The notes under the pieces are model-generated. The model was given only the letters and a program-made list of their open reading frames with translations. It was not told the origin of the DNA and searched no databases. A stretch of 36,574 nucleotides of DNA. It comes from Pseudonocardiales bacterium. GTDB lineage: Bacteria; Actinomycetota; Actinomycetes; Mycobacteriales; QHCD01. The stretch spans positions 1-36,574 of the forward strand of contig QHCD01000087.1 in assembly GCA_003244255.1 (NCBI GenBank), in the 5' to 3' direction. Positions 16,418 through 25,396 of this stretch are shown here, in pieces; the stretch's first letter is position 1; every line of letters begins with the position of its first letter. Made by a program: the position numbers and the translations under genes.

Positions 16418-16431
16418 TAACCTCGCAGGCG
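16418..16431 (+). promoter_or_regulatory. Probable leaderless promoter of the ROK gene (-10 TAACCT)
   Basis: TAACCT at 16418-16423 fits TANNNT and lies 7 nt before GTG 16431. TTCGGA at 16394, with an 18-nt spacer, is a weak candidate -35. The spacing predicts transcription starting at the start codon. Confidence 0.45.
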
Positions 16432-17372
16432 TGACGGTCAGTCAGGACGCCAGTGGGGCTGACACGGCGGCTGTTCCGGTCCTCGACGTCGGCGGCACGC
16501 ACGTGACCTGTGCCGCGGTGCATGTCGGGCGTCGGCAGATCCGCGCCGGCGCCCAACACCGACTGCGCGCTGACGCGCCGGCGGAGGAGATCCTGCACCG
16601 CCTCATCGACTGTGCCGGGCAGGTCCCAGGGCCCATCGGCTCGGTCTGGGGTGTGGCGATGCCCGGGCCGTGTGATTACTCGCGAGGGATCGCCCTGTTC
16701 GAAGGCGTAGGCAAGTTCGACGCGCTCTACGGGTTCGACCTTCAGCGCGAGCTTCTCCAGCGGCTGCCCGGCGCACCCACCCGGGTGCGATTCCTCAACG
16801 ACGCAGCCGCCTTCGTCCTGGGCGAGTCAGTTGCCGGCGCCGCCGTGGGTCACAGCCGCGTGATCGGCATCACGCTCGGCACGGGTGTCGGCTCCGCGTT
16901 CCTCGCCGATGGCCAGCTCGTCGACCAAGGCCCTGGCGTGCCGCCGAAGGCCGCTGTTCACCTGCTGACGTTTGCCGGAAGGCCGCTCGAGGACACCGTC
17001 TCCGAGCGTGCGATCCGTGCGCGATACGCACGCGCGGCCTCCGCCGAGGCGACGGTGCTGACCGTTCGCGAGATCGCCGCCCGCGCTCGGGCAGGCGACG
17101 TGGACGCGCAGCGCGTCCTGTCCGACGCGCTGACGGCGTTGGGTCGGGTGCTCGCACCCTTGGTGGTCGGGTTCGGCGCGACGATGCTCGTGGTCGGTGG
17201 GTCGATGACCAGATCGTGGGACCTGGTCGCCCGGCCGCTAGTCAATGGCATTGCCGCGCTCGCGCCGCAGACCGTGGACGGACTGGTCGTCGCACCATCC
17301 CGCCGACCGGCGCAGTCCACGTTGCTCGGTGCGGCCTTGCACGCCGCGGACCGCGTGCCAGACTCAGCGTGA
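16431..17372 (+). CDS. ROK-family sugar kinase-like protein without the zinc motif
   Basis: A 313-residue ASKHA-fold protein. VLDVGGTHVTCAAV is the phosphate-1 loop, FLNDAAAFVLGE carries the catalytic-base candidate Asp124, GITLGTGVGSAFLADGQLV is the second ATP loop, and MLVVGGSMTRSWDLV is the adenosine loop. The CxCGxxGCxE zinc cluster normally found in ROK proteins after the second loop is replaced by PKAAVHLLTFAGRPLEDTV, which has no cysteine. Some actinobacterial ROK homologues share this loss, and sugar specificity may differ. No helix-turn-helix is present, so it is a kinase-like enzyme rather than a repressor. Start GTG 16431 is chosen by domain start and by the -10 box 7 nt upstream. 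It is followed after 69 nt by the LacI regulator. Confidence 0.85.
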   Translation: MTVSQDASGADTAAVPVLDVGGTHVTCAAVHVGRRQIRAGAQHRLRADAPAEEILHRLIDCAGQVPGPIGSVWGVAMPGPCDYSRGIALFEGVGKFDALYGFDLQRELLQRLPGAPTRVRFLNDAAAFVLGESVAGAAVGHSRVIGITLGTGVGSAFLADGQLVDQGPGVPPKAAVHLLTFAGRPLEDTVSERAIRARYARAASAEATVLTVREIAARARAGDVDAQRVLSDALTALGRVLAPLVVGFGATMLVVGGSMTRSWDLVARPLVNGIAALAPQTVDGLVVAPSRRPAQSTLLGAALHAADRVPDSA

Positions 17373-17441
17373 CCGGTCGAGCTTCGTTGCCCGCATGCGC
17401 GCGCCCGACCCAGTATTCGGTGATGCAGGGGAGCGGTTCAT

Positions 17442-18461
17442 GTGACGGTCTCTCGCGGCTCCGCGCCCACGATGCGCCAGGTCGGTGCGCAGGTGGGAGT
17501 CAGCGCGATGACCGTCTCGCGAGCCTTGCACGATGATCCCCGCGTCGCGCCGAGGACGCGCGAGCGAATCCTGACGGCCGCACGGGAGTTGGGCTATCGG
17601 CGAAATGAGCTGGCGCGAAGCCTTCGATTGGGGCGCCCGAGCGGCATGCTCGGCCTGGTCGTCACCAACCTCGCGAATCCGTTCTACTCGCAGCTCGCTC
17701 TTGGCGTGGAAAATCTGGCGGCTGCACATGGGATGCGTCTCGTGCTCAGCAACACCGCCGACGACGTCGACCGGGAGCGCCGGATCGTGCACGATCTGGT
17801 CTCCTGGCGGGTCGACGGCATCATCGTCGTGCCCGCCGGGGTCGACCAGTCACACCTTGACCTCGCCCGCCTGAACGACGTTCCCGTCGTCCTCGCCGCC
17901 CGGCCTCCCGTGGGCATCGAGGCGGATTGTGTCCTGCTCGACGACTTCGGTGGGGCGCGGGATGCGACCAGCGACCTACTCGCGGCGGGACATCGACGGC
18001 TCGCTTTTCTCGGTCCGCCGGCCGCGTGGACGAGCGCGGAGCGGATGCGCGGCTTCCGGGCCGCCCTAGGTGCGGCGAACGCGTCCCTGGACGAGAGTCT
18101 GGTCCGGTGTGATCAGCGCGACGCGGAGGCCGCCGAGCGAGTCGCTGCCGAGCTCCTCGCGATGCCTGCGCCGCCCACGGCCATCTTCTGCGCGAACAGC
18201 CGCAACGCCATCGGCGCGTTCCGGGCGGTACGCGGGATGGGCACGGACACCGAGCTGAGCTGCTTCGACGACTTCGAACTGGCCGACGTGCTCCGGCTGA
18301 CCGTCGTGACGTATGACCCACGGGCAGTCGGCGCGGAAGCCGCGCGACTGCTGGTAGGGCGGATAGCGCGCATCGGCCATAGCGCCCAGGCCCGACCACA
18401 ACGCACGGTGCTGCCGACCACCGTCATCAACTACCGGCAGCGCGCCGGCGCGCGGCTCTGA
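17442..18461 (+). CDS. LacI-family transcriptional regulator
   Basis: A 339-residue regulator. The N-terminal helix-turn-helix is TMRQVGAQVGVSAMTVSRAL, with hinge helix RRNELARSLRLGR, followed by a periplasmic-binding-protein-like sensor domain (GMLGLVVTNLANPFYSQLA, DGIIVVPAG, LLAAGHRRLAFLGPP, TAIFCANSRNAIGAFRAV). The C-terminus PTTVINYRQRA is typical. The start is GTG 17442; GGGGAG about 9 nt upstream supports it. It very likely represses the divergent sugar operon and the ROK gene until its sugar ligand binds, with the AT-rich site at 16348-16361 as a candidate operator. These roles are inferred from position and family. Confidence 0.92.
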   Translation: MTVSRGSAPTMRQVGAQVGVSAMTVSRALHDDPRVAPRTRERILTAARELGYRRNELARSLRLGRPSGMLGLVVTNLANPFYSQLALGVENLAAAHGMRLVLSNTADDVDRERRIVHDLVSWRVDGIIVVPAGVDQSHLDLARLNDVPVVLAARPPVGIEADCVLLDDFGGARDATSDLLAAGHRRLAFLGPPAAWTSAERMRGFRAALGAANASLDESLVRCDQRDAEAAERVAAELLAMPAPPTAIFCANSRNAIGAFRAVRGMGTDTELSCFDDFELADVLRLTVVTYDPRAVGAEAARLLVGRIARIGHSAQARPQRTVLPTTVINYRQRAGARL

Positions 18462-18502
18462 CGCCAACCGCGGTCAGCCCGGGGCCGAAGATTGCACCTG
18501 AC

Positions 18503-18518
18503 CCGAACATATGTTCGA
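18503..18518. promoter_or_regulatory. LexA (SOS) box upstream of dnaE2
   Basis: CCGAACATATGTTCGA matches the perfect palindrome in 15 of 16 positions and shares the CGAAC-N4-GTTCG core with the imuA' site. It lies 91 nt before the dnaE2 ATG, and the sequence GAATACT just after it is a probable -10, placed as in the imuA' promoter. TTGCAC at 18492 is a poorly spaced -35 candidate. Confidence 0.9.
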
Positions 18519-18609
18519 ATACTGAAATGACACATCCTCCGGTGTGGGGGCCGGCCGGAGCCGGTGCCCAGCACGATGTACATCACTGTGTTGACCGGAA
18601 GGTCGGCTG

Positions 18610-21600
18610 ATGGGCTGGCAGAACCCACCGATCCCCTGGTCGGAGCTGGAACGTCGGCTAGCCGGCCGGACCCGGCGGCCCGAACCGCCTGGCGACGGCG
18701 GCGACAGTCCCGCCTGGAGCCAGCACCGGACCCCGTTCGAGTCGCCGATCCGCCGACGCGCTACGTCCACGCCGTACGCCGAGCTGCACGCCCACTCCAA
18801 CTTCAGTTTCCTCGACGGCGCGAGCGATCCCGAGGCGCTGGCTGAGACGGCGGCCGCGCTGGGCCTGCAGGCGCTGGCCCTCACCGACCACGACGGGTTC
18901 TACGGCGTCGTCCGGTTCGCCGAGGCCGCAGGCGAGGTCGGGCTGCCGACGGTCTTCGGCGCCGAGCTCTCCCTGGGCCTCATCCGGGCGCAGAACGGCG
19001 TCGCCGATCCCGAGGGCCGGCACCTGGTCGTCCTTGCCCGCGACCCCGAGGGCTACCGGAGGCTTGCCGCCACCATCAGCGCCGGGCAGCGGATCGGCGC
19101 CAAGGGCCGGCCGCGCTTCGACCTCCCCGCGCTGGGAGCGGCCGCGGCCGGGCACTGGCTGGTGCTCACCGGCTGCCGCAAGGGAACGGTCCCCGCGGCA
19201 CTGCTCGCCGACGGCCGGTGGGCGGCAGCGGCGGAGCTCGACCGGCTGGTGGCGACCTTCGGCCGCGAGCACGTCGCCGTCGAGCTCACCGATCACGGCG
19301 ACCCCGACGACGGCGAACGCATCGAGGCGCTCGCCGGGCTGGCCGCGGCGGCCCGGGTGCCCACCGTCGCCACCACCGCCGCGCACTACGCCACGCCGTC
19401 TCGCGGGCGCCTGGCCGCCGCCATAGCCGCCGTCCGGGCCCGGCGCAGCCTGGACGAGCTGGACGGCTGGCTGCCCGCGGCCGGCGCCGCGTACCTGCGG
19501 TCCGGGGAGGAGATGACCGCCCGGTTCGAACGCTATCCCGACGCGGTGGCGCGGGCAGCCGAGATGGGCCGCGCCTGCGCCTTCGACCTCACCCTGGTCG
19601 CGCCCACGCTGCCCGACTGTCCGGTGCCACCCGGGCACACCGAGATGAGCTGGCTGGCCGAGCTGACCTGGCGCGGGGCGGCGCACCGGTACGGACCGCG
19701 CGATGACAACTCGAAGGCGTACGGGCAGCTCGAGCACGAACTGGCGATGATCGAGCGGCTCGGCTTCCCCGGCTATTTCCTGATCGTCCACGACATCGTG
19801 GAGTTCTGCCGTCGTAACGGAATCCTCTGCCAGGGAAGGGGATCTGCCGCCAACTCGGCGGTGTGTTACGCGATTGGCATTACCAAGGTCGACGCCGTCG
19901 CCTACGGACTGCTCTTCGAACGGTTCCTCGCCCCAGAGCGGGACGGGCCGCCGGACATCGACCTCGACATCGAATCCCGGCGGCGCGAGGAGGCCATCCA
20001 GTACGTCTACGACCGTTACGGCCGGGACAACGCCGCGCAGGTGGCGAACGTGATCACCTACCGGCCGAAATCCGCAGTGCGCGACATGGCGAAGGCGCTC
20101 GGCTACTCCACCGGCCAGCAGGACGCATGGTCCAAGCGCATCGACGATTGGGGTGAGATCGCCGACGCCGACGGCATTCCGGGCGACGTCGTCGACCTTG
20201 CTAACCAGCTGCGGGGGGCCCCCCGGCACCTGGGCATCCACTCCGGCGGCATGGTGATCTGTGACCGGCCGGTGGTCGAGGTGTGCCCGGTGGAGTGGGC
20301 GCGGATGGCAGACCGGTCGGTGCTGCAGTGGGACAAGGACGACTGCGCAGCTACCGGGCTGGTGAAGTTCGACCTGCTGGGCCTCGGCATGCTCTCGGCC
20401 ATCGCGACCGCGCTAGCTCTGATCCGCGCACACCACGGCGTCGACGTCGACCTGGCGGCACTTCCCCCAGACGACCCCGCGACGTATGAGATGATCCGCG
20501 CCGCCGACACGGTCGGCGTCTTCCAAATCGAGAGCCGCGCGCAGATGGCCACGCTGCCGCGGCTGAAGCCGAAGAAGTTCTACGACCTGGTGATCGAGGT
20601 CGCGCTGATCCGGCCCGGCCCGATCCAGGGCGGATCGGTGCACCCCTACATCCGCCGCTACAACGGCTTGGAGGAGCCGACATACGCGCATCCGGTGCTG
20701 CGCAGGTCTCTTTCGAAGACCCTCGGCGTCCCGCTGTTTCAGGAACAGATGATGCAGATGGCGATCGACGCCGCCGGTTGTTCGGCGGCCGAGGCCGACC
20801 TGGTGCGTCGTGCGATGGGATCGAAACGGTCCGGTGCGAAGATGGAGAGGCTGCGCGAGCGGCTCTACGCGGGCATGGCCGAGAACGGCATCACCGGCGC
20901 GGTCGCCGACGAGATCTTCGACAAGCTCAGGGCCTTCGCCAACTTCGGCTTCGCCGAGAGCCACGCGATCAGCTTCGCCTACCTCGTCTACGCGAGCTGC
21001 TGGCTCAAGCGCTACTACCCCGCGGCCTTCTACGCAGCGCTGCTCGCCAACCAGCCGATGGGCTTCTACTCCCCGCAGTCTCTGACCGCCGACGCGCGCC
21101 GGCACGGCCTGCAGGTGCGCGGTCCGGACATCAATGCCTCGGGGACACAGGCGACCCTCGAACCCGGCGAGGTCGTCCCGGCCGGGGGGATCACGCCGCT
21201 CGGCCGGGGCGAGCCCGAACCGGTGATCCGCCTGGGTCTGGCCTCGGTGCGCCTGCTCGGCGAGGACGTCGCGGAGGCGGTCGTCGCCCAACGGCAGGCA
21301 GCCGGCGAATTCGCCGACATGTCCGACCTCGCCCGTCGAATGGCAGCGCGCCGGGTCGACCTTCGCGCCGCGCAACTCGAGGCACTGTCGACGGCGGGGG
21401 CGTTCGCGTCGTTCGGGTTGGACCGGCGCCGCGCGCTGTGGGCCGCCGGCGCCGTCGCGGCCGAGCACCCGGACCGGCTCGCCGGGCTAGGAATCGGTGC
21501 CGACCCGCCGCCGTTGCCTCCGATGAGCGACACCGAGATCACTGCCGCCGATCTCTGGGCGACGGGCGTCTCGCCGGACTCCCACCCGACGCAGTACGTC

Positions 21601-21936
21601 CGACCGTATCTGGACGAGCTCGGCGCGGTCAGCGCCGCCGATCTGCGCGACGTGCCGGACGGCACCCGGGTCCTGGTCGGTGGCGTGGTGACGCACCGGC
21701 AGCGGCCGGCGACGGCCAGCGGGATAACCTTCCTCAACCTCGAGGACGAGACCGGGATGATCAACGTCATCTGCCGGCACGGCCTGTGGCAGCGCTACCG
21801 CCGGGTCGCCCGGGAGTCCGGCGCCCTGCTGATCCGCGGCAAGCTGGAGTCGGTCGACGGCGTCGTCGGCCTGCTGGCCGAACGGATCGAGCGGCTGCGG
21901 CTGGCCGCGCCCACCCGATCCCGCGACTTTCGCTAA
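18610..21936 (+). CDS. dnaE2: Error-prone DNA polymerase III alpha subunit DnaE2
   Basis: A 1108-residue C-family polymerase. The PHP domain begins at ELHAHSNFSFLDGA (His60, His62) with LTDHDGFYG. The catalytic acids are in PDIDLDIE (Asp449 and Asp451) and in KFDLLGLGM (Asp588). The fingers follow, then a helix-hairpin-helix region and an OB-fold (GGVVTHRQRP ... ETGMINVICRHG). The length matches DnaE2; replicative DnaE1 is longer and carries the clamp-binding and tau regions. It performs SOS mutagenic lesion bypass together with ImuA' and ImuB, which load it on the clamp. ATG 18610 has GGAAGG upstream. It is controlled by the LexA box at 18503, but is separated from imuA'B by the 8.5-kb sugar locus. 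All motifs are intact. Confidence 0.95.
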   Translation: MGWQNPPIPWSELERRLAGRTRRPEPPGDGGDSPAWSQHRTPFESPIRRRATSTPYAELHAHSNFSFLDGASDPEALAETAAALGLQALALTDHDGFYGVVRFAEAAGEVGLPTVFGAELSLGLIRAQNGVADPEGRHLVVLARDPEGYRRLAATISAGQRIGAKGRPRFDLPALGAAAAGHWLVLTGCRKGTVPAALLADGRWAAAAELDRLVATFGREHVAVELTDHGDPDDGERIEALAGLAAAARVPTVATTAAHYATPSRGRLAAAIAAVRARRSLDELDGWLPAAGAAYLRSGEEMTARFERYPDAVARAAEMGRACAFDLTLVAPTLPDCPVPPGHTEMSWLAELTWRGAAHRYGPRDDNSKAYGQLEHELAMIERLGFPGYFLIVHDIVEFCRRNGILCQGRGSAANSAVCYAIGITKVDAVAYGLLFERFLAPERDGPPDIDLDIESRRREEAIQYVYDRYGRDNAAQVANVITYRPKSAVRDMAKALGYSTGQQDAWSKRIDDWGEIADADGIPGDVVDLANQLRGAPRHLGIHSGGMVICDRPVVEVCPVEWARMADRSVLQWDKDDCAATGLVKFDLLGLGMLSAIATALALIRAHHGVDVDLAALPPDDPATYEMIRAADTVGVFQIESRAQMATLPRLKPKKFYDLVIEVALIRPGPIQGGSVHPYIRRYNGLEEPTYAHPVLRRSLSKTLGVPLFQEQMMQMAIDAAGCSAAEADLVRRAMGSKRSGAKMERLRERLYAGMAENGITGAVADEIFDKLRAFANFGFAESHAISFAYLVYASCWLKRYYPAAFYAALLANQPMGFYSPQSLTADARRHGLQVRGPDINASGTQATLEPGEVVPAGGITPLGRGEPEPVIRLGLASVRLLGEDVAEAVVAQRQAAGEFADMSDLARRMAARRVDLRAAQLEALSTAGAFASFGLDRRRALWAAGAVAAEHPDRLAGLGIGADPPPLPPMSDTEITAADLWATGVSPDSHPTQYVRPYLDELGAVSAADLRDVPDGTRVLVGGVVTHRQRPATASGITFLNLEDETGMINVICRHGLWQRYRRVARESGALLIRGKLESVDGVVGLLAERIERLRLAAPTRSRDFR

Positions 21937-22044
21937 CGGGATGCGGGGCACCTGCGCGCCTGATACCTGCCCGCGCGGTCCTGGGTACTGTCGTAGCTGT
22001 GGCGCTGCACCAGGAGGGCGCTTGCGATCCGAGAGGGGGCACCC

Positions 22045-23358
<1,314 letters not shown>

Positions 23359-23364
23359 AAGGAA

Positions 23365-23428
23365 CGCCGAGATCGCGGTTCACCACCTCGACACGCCGAC
23401 CACGAGGTGCTCAACTGCGATCTCGACG
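23365..23428. repeat. 64-nt palindromic element downstream of gltA
   Basis: Arms of 23 nt (23368-23390 and 23403-23425) pair in 20 of 23 positions around a 12-nt loop, starting CGAGATCGCGGTT and ending AACTGCGATCTCG; two more bases pair on each side beyond one mismatch. Its total size equals that of the unrelated palindrome at 2803-2866, and both lie directly at gene 3' ends next to a pseudogene. No U tract is present. It is probably a palindromic interspersed element that can double as a transcription stop. Confidence 0.75.
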
Positions 23429-23494
23429 AGCGAACTCCTTCTTACAACCAGCCGTTCTCGCGTGCGGTGCGGGCGGCTGGCCGATGGTCTCGCC

Positions 23495-23855
23495 ACGGTG
23501 ACTGCCGACCACAGCCGCGCGTAGTAACCGTCGTTGGCGAGCAGCTCGTCGTGGCTTCCCGTCTGCACGATCTCGCCGTGGCTGACGACGACGATGGTCC
23601 GCGGCCCGGGTGACGGCGGCTTCGGCGGCAAGGTCGAGGGCTGCGGTTGCTTCGTCGAGCAGCAGGATGTCGGGGTCGACGAGTTCGGCACGGGCCAGCG
23701 CGATCAACTGCCGCTGGCCGGCCGAGAGGCTGCGCCGGCGCTCGCCGACGGGATGGTGGTAAGCGCCGGGCAGCCGGGCGATCATGTCGTGTGCGCCGAC
23801 ATCCCCCGCCGCCTGCTCGACCTGTTCGTCGGTTGCGCCCGGCTTCGATGCGAGT
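23495..23855 (-). pseudogene. Relic of an ABC-transporter ATP-binding domain
   Basis: One frame carries GATDEQVEQAAGDVGAHDMI, then the signature loop [20 protein letters not shown] and Walker [14 protein letters not shown], ending near 23600. The continuation lies in another frame: [20 protein letters not shown], then YYARLWSA. About 20 residues carrying the H-loop (usually VAHRL) are missing at the junction. The whole N-terminal half, including Walker A and the membrane domain, is absent. It is most like the C-terminal end of an ABC exporter with fused membrane and ATPase domains. The remaining sequence to 24133 holds no recognisable gene: the frames open there (to about 24067) show no homology that I can name. 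Confidence 0.8.
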
Positions 23856-24133
23856 GCATCGAACCGGGCGACGGCGGCATGCGCGGCGGCCAGCGCATGC
23901 CGCCGGCCATGGTCAGCGCGATGCGAACCACCCGCCTGTCGCTCAAGATCCTGCACTTCGGCGGCGGTCGGAGCAACCTCGCCCATACGACGCCGAGTAC
24001 GTGGCCTTGGCCGAGCTGGACTCGGTCCTCCGCACCGGCGACAGGCGACTGTCTCGAGCACCGGCACTCCGCTGCTGCGTCGAACTGACCGGCTGAGCCT
24101 CCCGGCCCGCCGTGTGCCCAGGCTCGGCAGTGG

Positions 24134-25396
24134 CTACGACGACGGGGACGGACGCAGCATGCTCGAGGTGAGCAGCGAGGCGAGCATCCATGCCGCCGCG
24201 TAGCCGAACGCGACGGCGGGTGAGACGAATGTCCACAGCAGGCCGGCGACGAGGGTAGCGCCCAGATCGCCGATGGATTGGACGAGGCCGAGAACGCCGA
24301 ATCCGTTGCCCCGTAGGTGTGTTGGCAGGGCTCGGGCGACGACGGTGGATTCCGCCGTCTCGGCGAAGCCGATACCGACGCCGGCGAGCAGGAAACCGAC
24401 GAGCAGCACTGGCCAGTGGTGCTGGGTGATCGCGAAGAGCAGGTAGCCGAGGGCATAGGTGGCGGCTCCGGCTGCGAACACCAGCCGCGGGCTCCGCCGG
24501 TCGGCGATCTGCCCGCTGGCCAGGGAGGCGAGGGTGGCGGCGGCGTTGTGGGCGGCGTAGAGCAGGATCGCCAGGCTGGTGGCGCCGGTGAGGCTGCGCG
24601 AGTGGGTGTGCAGAAGGTTGGTCGCGCGCAGGATCAGCAGGGTGGTGGCGAGGTTGCCGAGTTCAAACAACGCCGCGGGAGCCAAGGCGCGGGGTAGGCC
24701 GGCGTGCCAGAGCTCGCGCAGGTTGAACGACAGGGCGCGCCGAGCGGCCGGCTGGGTGAGGCTCCGCCGGGCTTCGCGGGCGGCGAGGGTGATCGCGGCG
24801 GCGGCGAGGATTCCGGGGATGATCGCGAACAGGATGGCGTGCCGGATCCCGACGGCGGTGACGAGGGCGGCGGCGGCCAGCGGACCGACGATGGCACCGG
24901 CGTTGTCACCGGCGCGTTCGAGGCCGAACGCCCGCCCATAGGCCTGCTCGGGTGCGAGCGAGGTCAGCATGGTGTCGCGGGCCGGTGAGCGGATCCCGCG
25001 TGACATCCAGGCCAGTGCACGCAGGGCAGCGACCTGCCACACCGCGGTCGCCAGGCCAATCGCGGCCGTCGCGATCGCGGTGCCCAGGTACCCGCCGGAC
25101 GCGAGCCGCCCGCGGCGGGCCGGGTCGTTGGACAGCGGGCCGCCGGCGAGCTTGCTGACACCGACCAGGGCGTCGGACACGCCTTCGATAGCCCCCAATG
25201 CCCCAGGCCCCGCGTGCAGCGTCGCGGTGAGAAACGACGGCAGGACGCTGGTTGCCAGCTCGTGTCCCGCGTCGCTGAAGAACGAAGCTGACCCGATGCT
25301 GACGACGCCCGGTGTGAGCCAGGGTCGCGACGTCTCCGCGCCGTCGTCACGGTCGGCCGCCTGGTCCGGGGAGTCGTCACTGACCTGGCCGGTCAC
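24134..25396 (-). CDS. MFS transporter
   Basis: A 420-residue integral membrane protein with about 12 helices. The loop between helices 2 and 3 reads GPLSNDPARRGRLASGGY, and ALAWMSRGIRSPARDTML followed by GRAFGLERAGDNAGAIVGP matches the helix 4-5 motifs of a bacterial drug/metabolite MFS group. A cytosolic N-terminus of about 25 residues precedes helix 1. GTG 25396 is chosen because it overlaps the stop of the upstream winged-helix gene (GTGA); the ATG at 25465 would overlap that gene by 73 nt. The substrate is unknown. Co-translation with a YcaQ-like DNA-binding protein hints at toxin or drug export linked to DNA damage, which is speculation. Confidence 0.88.
   Translation of the reverse strand: MTGQVSDDSPDQAADRDDGAETSRPWLTPGVVSIGSASFFSDAGHELATSVLPSFLTATLHAGPGALGAIEGVSDALVGVSKLAGGPLSNDPARRGRLASGGYLGTAIATAAIGLATAVWQVAALRALAWMSRGIRSPARDTMLTSLAPEQAYGRAFGLERAGDNAGAIVGPLAAAALVTAVGIRHAILFAIIPGILAAAAITLAAREARRSLTQPAARRALSFNLRELWHAGLPRALAPAALFELGNLATTLLILRATNLLHTHSRSLTGATSLAILLYAAHNAAATLASLASGQIADRRSPRLVFAAGAATYALGYLLFAITQHHWPVLLVGFLLAGVGIGFAETAESTVVARALPTHLRGNGFGVLGLVQSIGDLGATLVAGLLWTFVSPAVAFGYAAAWMLASLLTSSMLRPSPSS

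Noticed and set aside
16152..16430. Longer ROK protein
   Set aside because: This stretch covers the regulatory gap and the start of the divergent lipoprotein gene; family similarity begins at 16431.
23860..24067. Frames upstream of the ABC relic as part of another gene
   Set aside because: No motif or start site can be supported; composition is that of shadow frames.
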